A stretch of DNA of 64,000 nt. It comes from Nocardioides turkmenicus (GTDB lineage: Bacteria > Actinomycetota > Actinomycetes > Propionibacteriales > Nocardioidaceae). Numbering within the stretch: position 1 is the stretch's first letter; each line of letters begins with the position of its first letter. Made by a program: the position numbers and the translations under genes. The stretch lies in assembly GCF_011045035.1 (NCBI RefSeq), contig NZ_JAALAA010000017.1:1-64000 (forward strand), written 5' to 3'. This document shows, in pieces, positions 1-8,170 of this stretch. The notes beneath the pieces are model-generated. The model was not told the DNA's origin, did no database searches, and saw only the letters and a program-made list of their open reading frames with translations.

Positions 1-1
1 C

Positions 2-781
2 GCCGCCCCGGCGGCCGCTGCTCCGGCCCCCGCCTCCGCTCCTGCCGCGGCCCCCGCGGCCCCGTCGCCGCTGCGCGGCACCACCGAGAAGATCTCGCGC
101 CTGCGCAAGGTGATCGCCGAGCGGATGACCGAGTCGCTCCACACCGCGGCGCAGCTGACCCAGGTCATGGAGGTCGATGTCACCAACATCGCCCGCCTCC
201 GTGAGGCCAACAAGGCCGGGTTCCTGCAGCGTGAGGGCGTCAAGCTGACGTACCTGCCGTTCTTCGCCAAGGCCGCCATCGACGCGCTCAAGGTGCACCC
301 GAAGCTCAACGCCGGGATCGACGTCGAGGCCGGCACGGTCACCTACTACGACCGCGAGAACATCGCGTTCGCCGTCGACACCGACCGTGGCCTGCTGACC
401 CCGGTCGTCAAGGACGCCGGCGACCTGTCGATCGCGGGCATCGCGAAGAAGATCGCCGATGTCGCCGACCGCACGCGCAACAACAAGATCACCCCGGACG
501 AGCTCTCCGGTGGCACCTTCACGATCACCAACCTGGGCTCCTTCGGTGCGCTCTTCGACACCCCGATCATCAACCAGCCGCAGGTCGCCATCCTCGGCCC
601 GGGTGCGGTCGTGAAGCGCCCGGTCGTGATCGACGACCCCGACCTGGGCGAGACCATCGCGGTGCGCTACATGGTCAACCTCGCGCTGACCTACGACCAC
701 CGCCTGGTCGACGGCGCCGACGCCGGCCGCTTCCTCCAGGACGTCAAGAAGCGCCTCGAGGCCGGTCAGTTCGAAATCTGA
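2..781 (+). CDS. sucB: Dihydrolipoamide acyltransferase (E2 of 2-oxoglutarate dehydrogenase), C-terminal part
   Basis: The gene enters from the left edge; only the end of an Ala/Pro-rich linker, the peripheral-subunit-binding remnant and the catalytic domain are inside. The reading frame is open from base 2. The catalytic core ends with the signature DHRLVDGADA, whose His is the acyltransfer base of the E2 family, and the protein finishes shortly after in the way E2 proteins do. E2 moves the acyl group from lipoyl-lysine to CoA in the oxo-acid dehydrogenase complex. Its position next to lipB and lipA, which make its lipoyl cofactor, fits. In actinobacteria this E2 (SucB/DlaT) is commonly shared between pyruvate and 2-oxoglutarate dehydrogenases, so the exact complex is not settled by sequence. 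It is followed by a strong hairpin. Confidence 0.95.
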   Translation, partial: AAPAAAAPAPASAPAAAPAAPSPLRGTTEKISRLRKVIAERMTESLHTAAQLTQVMEVDVTNIARLREANKAGFLQREGVKLTYLPFFAKAAIDALKVHPKLNAGIDVEAGTVTYYDRENIAFAVDTDRGLLTPVVKDAGDLSIAGIAKKIADVADRTRNNKITPDELSGGTFTITNLGSFGALFDTPIINQPQVAILGPGAVVKRPVVIDDPDLGETIAVRYMVNLALTYDHRLVDGADAGRFLQDVKKRLEAGQFEI

Positions 782-793
782 TGCACAATGAGG

Positions 794-825
794 GACGCCC
801 CGGAGCCAACCGGCTCCGGGGCGTC
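794..825 (+). terminator. Rho-independent-type hairpin after sucB
   Basis: A perfect 14-bp stem (GACGCCCCGGAGCC with its complement) closes an AACC tetraloop, 13 bases after the sucB stop. It lies between two convergent genes, so it probably stops transcription from both sides. No long U tract follows, as is usual in high-GC actinobacteria. Confidence 0.85.
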
Positions 826-854
826 TCCCATTTCGACGTACGCGGACGTACGGC

Positions 855-1604
855 TCAGAGGCCTTCCATCAGCTCTTCGGCCTTCGGCTCGGTGACGGTG
901 AGCTCCTCGCCGTGCTTGCTGAAGTCCATCTCGATCTTGTTGTCCTTCCCCATGGCCATGGTCATGCGGATCGGCCGCCCGTCCGCGTCGAACCAGCCGT
1001 CGAGAGTGCCGTCGCCCTCGCCGGTGACGTCCTCGTCGACGACGAACGCGTAGTGGGCGAGATCTGCGCCGTCGACCTCCTCCTGACCGACATAGGTGAT
1101 CGTGTCGTCAGCCACCTCGCCGCTCAGGTCCTCGAACAGGGTGTAGGGGCTCGGCACCAACGCGGAGACCAACCCGCTGAACATGCCGTCGTCCTTCATC
1201 CACTCCTTCTCGTCGTCCATCCGCACGTAGGTCGTCTCGCCGATGGTGATGATCTCCATGACGGTCTGGCCCTCGGCCTCGTCCACCGTCAGCTTCGACT
1301 GGGAGACCACTGGCTCGCGCTGATAGTCACCGACGCTGGAGGCACTGACACTGGCGCCGTCCTCGACGGCCTCGACGCCCATCTCGACGTGGATCGTCGA
1401 CATCGAGTCGGCCGCGGTGTCGATGAGCTTCGTCGCCTCGGACTCGGACAGCTTGGCGCCGGCCTCGAACCCCGGCCCCTCGGCGGCAGCATCGGCTGAA
1501 TCCCCGGTCTCGTCCGAGCTCTCGCCGCACGCGACGAGGGAGAATGTCGCGCTGAGCGCGATCGCGGCCGCCGCGAGTCGGCGACCGTACTTCATGGTGC
1601 GCAC
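855..1604 (-). CDS. LppX/LprAFG-type lipoprotein
   Basis: Secreted lipoprotein of about 249 residues. The N-terminus has basic residues, a hydrophobic stretch and a lipobox SLVAC, so it should be lipidated on Cys and held on the outer face of the membrane. The mature part, with repeated Val/Thr/Glu beta-strand pattern and a C-terminal KHGEELTVTEP segment, looks like the LppX_LprAFG fold, a curved beta-sheet that carries lipids in mycobacteria. The GTG at 1604 is preferred because AAAGG lies 6 bases upstream; the ATG at 1595 would be 15 bases from it. A paralogue sits at 5151-5948. Function beyond lipid or cell-wall handling is unknown. Confidence 0.8.
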   Translation of the reverse strand: MRTMKYGRRLAAAAIALSATFSLVACGESSDETGDSADAAAEGPGFEAGAKLSESEATKLIDTAADSMSTIHVEMGVEAVEDGASVSASSVGDYQREPVVSQSKLTVDEAEGQTVMEIITIGETTYVRMDDEKEWMKDDGMFSGLVSALVPSPYTLFEDLSGEVADDTITYVGQEEVDGADLAHYAFVVDEDVTGEGDGTLDGWFDADGRPIRMTMAMGKDNKIEMDFSKHGEELTVTEPKAEELMEGL

Positions 1605-1705
1605 TGTGTGCCTTTCAGAACCGAACCGATGAAACAGTCGCATTCTGTTCACAGGATCCCTACCCCCGTGGGGATATCGCCAAACCGTGATCAAGAGCCG
1701 GGGCG

Positions 1706-1711
1706 TACGAT
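1706..1711 (+). promoter_or_regulatory. Candidate -10 element, leaderless lipB transcript
   Basis: TACGAT fits the actinobacterial TANNNT -10 and ends exactly 6 bases before the lipB GTG. This spacing puts the transcription start at the start codon. There is no Shine-Dalgarno sequence, which supports a leaderless mRNA. Confidence 0.5.
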
Positions 1712-1717
1712 CTCGGT

Positions 1718-2455
1718 GTGACTGAGCTGCGCTTCGTTGAGGTCGGGACGATCGACTACCTGGACGCCTGGGAGATGCAGAAGCAGATCCACCAGCGCGT
1801 CGTGGACCGCGAGGAGCCCGACACCGTGCTGCTGCTCGAGCACCCGCCGACCTACACCGCCGGGAAGCGTACGAAGCCGGAGGACCGGCCCGCGGATCCC
1901 GGCGGGGCGCCGGTGATCGACGTCGACCGCGGCGGCGAGGTGACCTTCCACGGGCCCGGCCAGATCGTCGCCTACCCGATCGTGCGGCTGCCGGAGAAGG
2001 TCAAGGTCGTCGACTTCGTACGCCGCCTGGAGCAGGCGATGATCCGCACCTGCGCCGAGTTCGGCGTCACCGCCTACCGGGTCCCCGGCCGCAGCGGCGT
2101 GTGGCTGCCCGCGGGCGAGACCCCGGACGGCGTACGCCGCCTGGAGCGCAAGGTCGGGGCGATCGGGCTGCGAGTGAGCCAGCACGTGACGATGCACGGC
2201 ATCGCGCTCAACTGCGACGTCGACCTGGGGTGGTACGAGCGGTTCGTGCCGTGCGGGATCTCAGACGCCGGGGTGACCACGCTCTCGGTCGAGGCCGGAC
2301 GCACGATCGGCAGCGCCGAGGCGATGCCGGTGCTCCACGCCCAGATCGCCGAGATGCTCTCCTGGCGCGACTACGACCAGGGGCCGAGCCTCGACCCCAA
2401 GCCCGACCCGGCCAAGACTCCGCGGGTCCCGCTGCTCTCCCCGAGCCTCACCTGA
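1718..2455 (+). CDS. lipB: Octanoyltransferase LipB
   Basis: Transfers octanoate from acyl-carrier protein to lipoyl domains, the first step of lipoate assembly in the cytosol. The 245-residue length is normal. Visible LipB signatures are RGGEVTFHGPGQ (about 71-82), the catalytic Lys of RKVGAIG (Lys145) and the acyl-accepting Cys of PCGISDAG (Cys179). The GTG start has no ribosome-binding site but follows a TACGAT -10-like hexamer by 6 bases. lipA follows after 78 bases with its own apparent promoter, so the two are co-localised but possibly transcribed separately. The E2 substrate gene lies just upstream. Confidence 0.97.
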   Translation: MTELRFVEVGTIDYLDAWEMQKQIHQRVVDREEPDTVLLLEHPPTYTAGKRTKPEDRPADPGGAPVIDVDRGGEVTFHGPGQIVAYPIVRLPEKVKVVDFVRRLEQAMIRTCAEFGVTAYRVPGRSGVWLPAGETPDGVRRLERKVGAIGLRVSQHVTMHGIALNCDVDLGWYERFVPCGISDAGVTTLSVEAGRTIGSAEAMPVLHAQIAEMLSWRDYDQGPSLDPKPDPAKTPRVPLLSPSLT

Positions 2456-2521
2456 GCCGAACCGGAACCGGAGTGACCGTCCAGTAACCGCCTGGCTTCG
2501 GGGTTCCGCCCTCCCCCGGCG

Positions 2522-2527
2522 TAGTCT
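2522..2527 (+). promoter_or_regulatory. Candidate -10 element, leaderless lipA transcript
   Basis: TAGTCT ends 6 bases before the lipA GTG start, the same arrangement as at lipB. No convincing Shine-Dalgarno precedes the GTG. Confidence 0.45.
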
Positions 2528-2533
2528 GGTGGG

Positions 2534-3475
2534 GTGACTCAAGCTCCTGCCCCAGAAGGTCGCAAGCTCCTCCGCCTCGAGGTCCGTAACGCGCAGACTC
2601 CGATCGAACGCAAACCGGAGTGGATCAAGACCAAAGCGAAGATGGGGCCGGAATACAAGGAGCTCACCGCGCTGGTGAAGTCCGAGGGCCTGCACACCGT
2701 GTGCCAGGAGGCCGGCTGCCCCAACATCTTCGAGTGCTGGGAGGACCGCGAGGCCACCTTCCTCATCGGTGGCGACCAGTGCACCCGACGCTGCGACTTC
2801 TGCCAGATCGACACCGGCAAGCCGACCGACCTCGACCGCGACGAGCCGCGCCGGGTGGCCGAGTCCGTGCAGACCATGGGCCTGAAGTACGCCACGATCA
2901 CCGGTGTCGCCCGCGACGACCTCGCCGACGGTGGCGCCTGGCTCTACGCCGAGACGGTCAAGCAGATCCACGAGCTCAACCCCGAGACCGGCGTGGAGAA
3001 CCTCATCCCCGACTTCAACGGCATCCCGGAGCTCCTCCAGGAGGTCTTCGAGTCCCGCCCCGAGGTGCTCGCCCACAACGTCGAGACCGTCCCGCGGATC
3101 TTCAAGCGGATCCGTCCGGCCTTCCGCTACGAGCGGAGCCTCGACGTGATCACCCAGGCCCGCGACTTCGGCCTGGTCACCAAGTCCAACCTGATCCTCG
3201 GCATGGGCGAGACCCGCGACGAGGTCTCCGAGGCGCTGCGCGACCTGCACGAGGCCGGCTGCGAGCTGATCACCATCACGCAGTACCTGCGCCCGAGCGT
3301 GCGTCACCACCCGGTCGAGCGCTGGGTCAAGCCCGAGGAGTTCATCGAGCTCCAGGCCGAGGCCGAGGAGATCGGCTTCTCCGGTGTCATGTCCGGACCG
3401 CTCGTTCGTTCGTCCTACCGGGCCGGTCGGCTGTACCGTCAGGCGATCGAGGCGCGTGACGCCTCCGTGGCCTGA
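2534..3475 (+). CDS. lipA: Lipoyl synthase LipA
   Basis: Radical-SAM enzyme that inserts two sulphur atoms into protein-bound octanoate to form lipoate. Both iron-sulphur sites are intact: the auxiliary cluster Cys57-x4-Cys62-x5-Cys68 (CQEAGCPNIFEC) and the radical-SAM Cys83-x3-Cys87-x2-Cys90 (CTRRCDFC). The conserved C-terminal RSSYRAG supplies the Ser ligand of the auxiliary cluster. Length is 313 residues, normal for the family. The GTG start is chosen because it begins the family-typical N-terminus and matches a leaderless promoter. It works after LipB on the E2 protein encoded at the left edge. Confidence 0.98.
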   Translation: MTQAPAPEGRKLLRLEVRNAQTPIERKPEWIKTKAKMGPEYKELTALVKSEGLHTVCQEAGCPNIFECWEDREATFLIGGDQCTRRCDFCQIDTGKPTDLDRDEPRRVAESVQTMGLKYATITGVARDDLADGGAWLYAETVKQIHELNPETGVENLIPDFNGIPELLQEVFESRPEVLAHNVETVPRIFKRIRPAFRYERSLDVITQARDFGLVTKSNLILGMGETRDEVSEALRDLHEAGCELITITQYLRPSVRHHPVERWVKPEEFIELQAEAEEIGFSGVMSGPLVRSSYRAGRLYRQAIEARDASVA

Positions 3476-3505
3476 GTCCCTGCGTACGAAATCTGAAAGA
3501 GGAAG

Positions 3506-4216
3506 ATGTCCCAGACCGATCCGAGCAGCATGAGTCGCCGCCAGCAGATGGTGGAGACCTACAAGCTCACCAAGCAGTCCGACCCCAAGATCGGCCTCAT
3601 CCTGGCCGCGGTCTTCGTGGTCGTCGCCGCTGTCGCCGGCGTGATCTTCTGGCTCCTGCCCGGTGAGGGCGTCTTCTCCTGGATCTTCACGATCGTCGGT
3701 GCCCTGCTGGCCGGTCTCCTCGCCGCCATGGTGGTCTTCTCCCGGCGTGCGCAGAAGGTGATGTACTCCCGGCTCGAGGGCCAGATCGGTGGCGGGTACG
3801 CAGCCCTGACCATGCTCCGCCGGGGCTGGACCGTCACCCAGGCCGTCGGCGTCGAGCCGCGCAGCCAGACCCTCGTGCACCGCGTGGTCGGCCCTCCGGG
3901 AGTCGTCCTCGTCGGCGAGGGCAACAGCCCGAGCAAGGTCCGTTCGCTGCTGGCGAGCACCAAGCGCAGCCACGCCCGTGTCCTGGGTGAGGTGCCGATC
4001 ACGACCGTCGTCGCCGGCAACGGCGAGGACGAGGTGCCGCTGCCGCAGCTGACCAAGCACGTCACCAAGCTGGGCCGTCAGGTCGCCGGTCCGGAGATCA
4101 CCGACATCATCAACCGTCTCAAGGCCGTCGACGCCACCCGCGGCACCATGCCGATCCCGAAGGGGCCCGTCCCGACCTCGATGAAGGGCATGCGCGGCAA
4201 CCTCCGCGGCCGCTGA
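3506..4216 (+). CDS. DUF4191 membrane protein (Rv2219-type)
   Basis: Integral membrane protein of 236 residues with two adjacent transmembrane helices (about residues 29-51 and 59-79), a basic cytosolic N-terminus and a soluble C-terminal half ending in a Gly/Arg-rich tail. It resembles the DUF4191 family found directly after lipA in mycobacteria and relatives. AAAGAGGAAG precedes the ATG as a good ribosome-binding site, and the gene follows lipA by 30 bases, probably in one transcript. Its role is unknown. Its stop codon abuts the stop of the convergent methyltransferase, forming TGATCA. Confidence 0.8.
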   Translation: MSQTDPSSMSRRQQMVETYKLTKQSDPKIGLILAAVFVVVAAVAGVIFWLLPGEGVFSWIFTIVGALLAGLLAAMVVFSRRAQKVMYSRLEGQIGGGYAALTMLRRGWTVTQAVGVEPRSQTLVHRVVGPPGVVLVGEGNSPSKVRSLLASTKRSHARVLGEVPITTVVAGNGEDEVPLPQLTKHVTKLGRQVAGPEITDIINRLKAVDATRGTMPIPKGPVPTSMKGMRGNLRGR

Positions 4217-5059
4217 TCACACCGTACGGCGCGCCCGGATCGCGTAGAGAAGCGGGATCCGGGGCGCCTGCTCGGGCAGCCTGAACCAGCCGTCCTCCCC
4301 CACCACCATCGACGGGAACCGGGGCCACGGCAGCCGCTCGTCCTCGCGGACGAGCTCGATCTGCAGGCCCGCGCCCGCGAGAGCGGTGACGACCTCGCCG
4401 ACCCCGTGACGCCATTCGTACGCCGTCGTGGCGGTGCTCAGCGCCGGGCCGTCGGTGTAGGTGTGGGTCGAGTCCTTCGTGATCGCGCCGCGGCCCGACA
4501 GATAGTCGTGGCGCAGCTCCAGGGAGTCCTCGCGGCCCGGCTCCGGCACCTCGCCGAGAGCGTCGAGGAGCGGGTGGAACTCGGCCAGATAGAGGAAACC
4601 GCCGGGCTTGAGCAGATCGTGCACGACCCGCGCCCACAGGTCGATGTCGGGCAGGTAGCAGACGGCGCCCTTGCCGGTGTAGACGACGTCGAACCGGTCC
4701 GCGCCGAGCACCTCGACGGCGTCGTGGACGTCCGCCTCGTGGTAGTCGACGACCAGCCCGCGCTCGGCGGCGATCCGGCGAGCCGCCGCCACCGCCTCGG
4801 CCGAGATGTCCAGCCCGTACGTCACCGCACCCCGCTGCGCGAAGGCGACCGTCTCGGTGCCGAGATGACACTGCAGGTGCACGACCTCGCGCCCGGTCAG
4901 GTCGCCGAGATCGGTCCACTCGTAGTCGGCGAACCACGACTCGGCGGGTCGGGACCCGTCGATGCCGTAGAAGGCGCTGGCGACGTGGATCGGAGTGCGC
5001 GCGTCCCAGTTGGCTCTGTTGGCCTCGATCTGGCGGGTTGCTTCGGGGTCGAGAGTCAT
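4217..5059 (-). CDS. Class I SAM-dependent methyltransferase
   Basis: Cytosolic protein of 280 residues with a Rossmann-type methyltransferase domain. Motif I is LQCHLGTETVAFA, a cysteine-containing variant of the glycine-rich SAM loop, followed by the acidic motif II in TYGLDISAEAV, and later DVVYTGKGAVCYL and LLKPGGFLYLAEFHP (post-I and motif III). The substrate cannot be told from sequence. It converges on the DUF4191 gene with no intergenic space and is separated from the upstream lipoprotein by a terminator, so it is probably a single-gene unit. Confidence 0.85.
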   Translation of the reverse strand: MTLDPEATRQIEANRANWDARTPIHVASAFYGIDGSRPAESWFADYEWTDLGDLTGREVVHLQCHLGTETVAFAQRGAVTYGLDISAEAVAAARRIAAERGLVVDYHEADVHDAVEVLGADRFDVVYTGKGAVCYLPDIDLWARVVHDLLKPGGFLYLAEFHPLLDALGEVPEPGREDSLELRHDYLSGRGAITKDSTHTYTDGPALSTATTAYEWRHGVGEVVTALAGAGLQIELVREDERLPWPRFPSMVVGEDGWFRLPEQAPRIPLLYAIRARRTV

Positions 5060-5096
5060 GCGACCACGGTCCCACGAACACTGTGCCCATGAGACG

Positions 5097-5135
5097 GCAG
5101 CAGGGCCGGTCCCCTTGCGGGACCGGCCCTGCTGC
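5097..5135 (-). terminator. Strong hairpin terminator after lipoprotein gene
   Basis: A perfect 17-bp stem (starting GCAGCAGGGCCGG) closes a 5-base loop. It lies 15 bases beyond the stop codon of the minus-strand lipoprotein at 5151 and 38 bases before the methyltransferase start, so it ends the lipoprotein transcript. Confidence 0.85.
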
Positions 5136-5150
5136 GTACGAGTCCGGCTG

Positions 5151-5948
5151 TCAGCCGGCCATGCTCGGCATGTCGGTGACCTGGTCGGCGGGCGGCGCCT
5201 CGATGGTCACCTCCTCGCCGTGCTTGGTGAGCACCATCTCGACAGTGCCCATCTCACCCATGCCGACCTCGGCCTTGCGGAGCAGGCCCTCGCCGTCGAC
5301 CCAGATGTCCTGCTCGATCGTCTTGGGCAGACCGGTGGCGCTGTCGGAACCGAGGTTCTCGGCGAGAGCCGCGGAGTCGACGGTGAAGCTGTAGTGCTTG
5401 GTGTCGGTGCCGTCGAGCTTCTCCTCGCCCTCGAACTTGGAGGACTTGATCGAGTCCTCCATCCCGTCGAAGAACGCGAGCGGGTTGCTCATCGACTCGA
5501 GGCTGGTGCCGCCCATCTTGGCGAGCTGGTCGGCGGTCGCGGTCATCCACGAGTCGCCCATCATGCCCTTGATGTAGATCTTCTCGTCGACGAGGATCGT
5601 CTCGAGATCCATGTCCATCGAGCCGCCGGTCATCTTCATGGTGGAGTGCTGGGCCGGCGGCTCCTTGCGGATGTCGCCCTCGCCGGTCATCGAGACCGAC
5701 TGGCCGGAGGCCTTGACGTCCATCTTCGTGGTGAAGTGGGCGGTGTCGATGTCGGTGGCCTTCTTCATGACCTCGGTCATGTCCTCGGCCGAGACCGAGT
5801 CTCCCTCGCTGGCACCGCCGGCCCCACCACCGCCACCACAGGCCACCAGGCCCGTGAGCGATACGGCCAGCACGCCGGCCGCAGCGGCACGGCGCCAGAG
5901 GCCTCGTGGCCCGAGAGTACGGTTGCGCGTCATTGAGCTTCCCTTCAT
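5151..5948 (-). CDS. LppX/LprAFG-type lipoprotein (paralogue)
   Basis: Lipoprotein of 265 residues. The signal peptide ends in the lipobox GLVAC, followed by a flexible GGGGGAGG spacer. The mature region has the LppX_LprAFG pattern and ends in TKHGEEVTIEAPP, closely matching KHGEELTVTEP of the lipoprotein at 855-1604, so the two are paralogues. Two starts are plausible: ATG at 5948, preceded by AGGAG 7 bases upstream, and ATG at 5933, preceded by AAGGGAAG; the longer is given. Expected location is the outer leaflet of the membrane, with a likely role in lipid or glycolipid binding inferred from the family. Confidence 0.82.
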   Translation of the reverse strand: MKGSSMTRNRTLGPRGLWRRAAAAGVLAVSLTGLVACGGGGGAGGASEGDSVSAEDMTEVMKKATDIDTAHFTTKMDVKASGQSVSMTGEGDIRKEPPAQHSTMKMTGGSMDMDLETILVDEKIYIKGMMGDSWMTATADQLAKMGGTSLESMSNPLAFFDGMEDSIKSSKFEGEEKLDGTDTKHYSFTVDSAALAENLGSDSATGLPKTIEQDIWVDGEGLLRKAEVGMGEMGTVEMVLTKHGEEVTIEAPPADQVTDMPSMAG

Positions 5949-5995
5949 GTTTCCGCTCCTGCGGCGGACCGCTCCAACCTACCCGCGGAGTGGTC

Positions 5996-6490
5996 TCAAC
6001 TCACGCGGCGAAACACGTGTCGATAGGTCTGAAGCGTCACCGTCGCGGTGCCGGCCGCCAGATCGTGCAGCCCGCGCCGGTCCGGGCGGAAGACCAGCGG
6101 AGGCACGACGAGGACGACGAGGATCTGACGGGCGATGCTCCGCAGCGGGTCCAACGGACGTACGTCCGGCTCACCCTGGGTCACCCGCACGGTGCGCAGC
6201 CGGGTGACGAGCTTGCCGAAGGAACCGCCGCCGAGCGTGGTGAAGACCGCGGTCTGCACGATGAAGACGACCAGGATCCACAGGTTGTCGCTCGGACGTG
6301 GGTCGACACCGGCCAGCAGGGACCCGAATGGCAGCGCGCGTACGCCCAGGAAGACCGAGGCCACCAGCGACGACGCGAGCCAGTCGACGAAGAGCGCCAG
6401 CACGCGCCGGCCCCAGCTCGCGGTCGGATAAGGCAGAGTAGGCGTCGCAGGGGCGGCGGGACTGGTCACATCGGCAAGCGTAGGCGGCAA
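5996..6490 (-). CDS. RDD family membrane protein
   Basis: Small membrane protein of 164 residues. A proline/alanine-rich N-terminus is followed by the RDD-domain pattern: a first helix containing the aromatic-Arg-x-x-Ala...Asp motif (RRVLALFVDWLASSLVAS), a second helix (LWILVVFIVQTAVF), the GKLVTRLRTVR amphipathic segment, and the closing RRGLHDLAAGT. RDD proteins are usually accessory membrane proteins, some involved in ion or osmotic stress; the role here is unknown. An RDD gene next to glnA is conserved in actinobacteria. It is divergent from glnA and shares a 191-base control region with it. Confidence 0.85.
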   Translation of the reverse strand: MPPTLADVTSPAAPATPTLPYPTASWGRRVLALFVDWLASSLVASVFLGVRALPFGSLLAGVDPRPSDNLWILVVFIVQTAVFTTLGGGSFGKLVTRLRTVRVTQGEPDVRPLDPLRSIARQILVVLVVPPLVFRPDRRGLHDLAAGTATVTLQTYRHVFRRVS

Positions 6491-6539
6491 CGTCTTGAGG
6501 GATGAGATCGGGATGGGTGCCGATCAAGTCACACAACCT

Positions 6540-6566
6540 GTTACATGCCTGAAACATTTGCGACAC
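6540..6566 (+). promoter_or_regulatory. Candidate GlnR box upstream of glnA
   Basis: The sequence reads GTTAC-N6-GAAAC-N6-GACAC. The actinobacterial GlnR consensus is gTnAC-N6-GAAAC repeated with the same 6-base spacing, so the first two half-sites match well and the third partly. GTCAC at 6528-6532 may extend it. It lies about 115 bases upstream of the glnA start, in the usual place. A TAATTT at 6588-6593 could be a -10 element. Confidence 0.55.
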
Positions 6567-6681
6567 TCCTGTGCAACCGGCCCTTCGTAATTTTCGGGTC
6601 ACGGTCGGATCCATCAGGATTCGACCTCGATCGCGAGAGACCTATCTGGCTCTTCCCGCCCGGGTGAGCCAAGGAGGATTG

Positions 6682-8103
6682 ATGTTCAGCACTGACGACG
6701 AGCTCTTGAAGTTCATCTCTGACGAGGGAGTCGAGTTCGTCGACATCCGTTTCGTCGACCTGCCCGGCGTTCAGCAGCACTTCACGGTGCCGGTGTCGTC
6801 GTTCAACCTGGAGCCGATGGCATTCGACGGTTCGTCGATCCGCGGCTTCCAGGCGATCAACGAGTCCGACATGGCGCTGTACCCGGACGTCACGACTGCG
6901 TACATCGACCCGTTCCGCACCGCGAAGACCCTCGCGCTGATGTACTTCGTGCACGACCCGATCACCGGCGAGGCCTACTCGCGCGACCCGCGCAACATCG
7001 CGCGCAAGGCGCTGGCGTACCTCGCCTCGACCGGCATCGGCGACACCGCCTTCTTCGCCCCCGAGGCCGAGTTCTTCATCTTCGACAAGGTCGCCTACAA
7101 CACCTCCGAGGGTGAGTCGTTCTACAAGATCGACTCGGTCGAGGCCTGGTGGAACTCCGGCGCCGACAAGAACCCCGACGGCACCGACAACCTGGGCTAC
7201 AAGACCCGCTTCAAGGGCGGCTACTTCCCGGTCTCCCCCACCGACCACTTCGCCGACCTGCGCGACGTCATGGTCAAGAACCTCGAGGCCTCCGGCCTGC
7301 TCGTCGAGCGCGCCCACCACGAGGTCGGCACCGCCGGCCAGGCCGAGATCAACTACAAGTTCGACACGCTGCTCAAGGCGGCCGACGATGTCATGAAGTT
7401 CAAGTACATCGTCAAGAACACCGCCTGGCAGGCCGGCAAGACCGTCACCTTCATGCCGAAGCCCGTCTTCGGCGACAACGGCTCGGGCATGCACGTGCAC
7501 CAGTCGATCTGGAACGCCGGCGAGCCGCTGTTCTACGACGAGACCGGCTACGGCGGCCTCTCCGACATGGCCCGCTGGTACATCGGCGGCATCCTGAAGC
7601 ACGCCCCGTCGGTGCTCGCGTTCACCAACCCGACCGTGAACTCCTACCACCGCCTGGTGCCGGGCTTCGAGGCTCCGATCTCGCTGGTCTACTCCTCGCG
7701 CAACCGCTCCGCCGCGGTCCGCATCCCGATCACCGGCACCAACCCGAAGGCCAAGCGCGTCGAGACCCGGTTCCCGGACCCGTCCTCGAACCCCTACCTC
7801 GCCTTCTCGGCCCTCCTCCTCGCCGGCATCGACGGTATCCAGAACAAGATCGAGCCGCCCGCGCCGATCGACAAGGACATCTACGAGCTTCCGCCGGACG
7901 AGATGGCCGAGATCAATCAGGTGCCGACCTCCCTCGGCGCCGTCCTGTCGGCCCTGGAGAACGACCACGACTTCCTCACCGTGGGCGACGTCTTCACCCC
8001 CGACCTGATCGAGACCTGGATCGACTACAAGACCAACGACGAGATCCTCCCGATCCAGCTCCGCCCGCACCCGCACGAGTTCGAGCTCTACTACGACATC
8101 TGA
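6682..8103 (+). CDS. glnA: Glutamine synthetase type I (GSI-beta)
   Basis: Makes glutamine from glutamate, ammonium and ATP; the main assimilatory enzyme, a cytosolic dodecamer. The ATG at 6682 is chosen because AAGGAGG lies just upstream and the protein begins MFSTDDELLKFI, as GlnA1 proteins do, giving 473 residues. Visible motifs are FDGSSIRGF (about 48-56), the metal-binding APEAEFF (126-132), FGDNGSGMHVHQS and NRSAAVRIP. Tyr401 in KDIYELPP matches the adenylylation site, so regulation by a GlnE-type adenylyltransferase is expected. A candidate GlnR box lies upstream and a strong terminator follows. Confidence 0.98.
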   Translation: MFSTDDELLKFISDEGVEFVDIRFVDLPGVQQHFTVPVSSFNLEPMAFDGSSIRGFQAINESDMALYPDVTTAYIDPFRTAKTLALMYFVHDPITGEAYSRDPRNIARKALAYLASTGIGDTAFFAPEAEFFIFDKVAYNTSEGESFYKIDSVEAWWNSGADKNPDGTDNLGYKTRFKGGYFPVSPTDHFADLRDVMVKNLEASGLLVERAHHEVGTAGQAEINYKFDTLLKAADDVMKFKYIVKNTAWQAGKTVTFMPKPVFGDNGSGMHVHQSIWNAGEPLFYDETGYGGLSDMARWYIGGILKHAPSVLAFTNPTVNSYHRLVPGFEAPISLVYSSRNRSAAVRIPITGTNPKAKRVETRFPDPSSNPYLAFSALLLAGIDGIQNKIEPPAPIDKDIYELPPDEMAEINQVPTSLGAVLSALENDHDFLTVGDVFTPDLIETWIDYKTNDEILPIQLRPHPHEFELYYDI

Positions 8104-8120
8104 GCCCAACTCGGAAGAGC

Positions 8121-8162
8121 GGAAACGCCTTCGGACGACTTCGGTCGTCCGGAGGCGTTTCC
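8121..8162 (+). terminator. Terminator hairpin after glnA
   Basis: A 19-bp stem with one GU pair closes a TTCG tetraloop, starting GGAAACGCC and ending GGCGTTTCC, 18 bases after the glnA stop. It also lies just beyond the truncated nadC-like segment on the other strand and could act in both directions. Confidence 0.9.
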
Positions 8163-8170
8163 TCGTCCGG

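Noticed and set aside
2261..4060. Long minus-strand open frame opposite lipA and the DUF4191 gene
   Set aside because: It has the composition of an antisense shadow of GC-rich coding sequence, no family motifs, and both plus-strand genes are certain.
6541..8109. 522-residue minus-strand frame opposite glnA
   Set aside because: Shadow of glnA codons; its length is due to GC bias and it lacks recognisable motifs and a ribosome-binding site.
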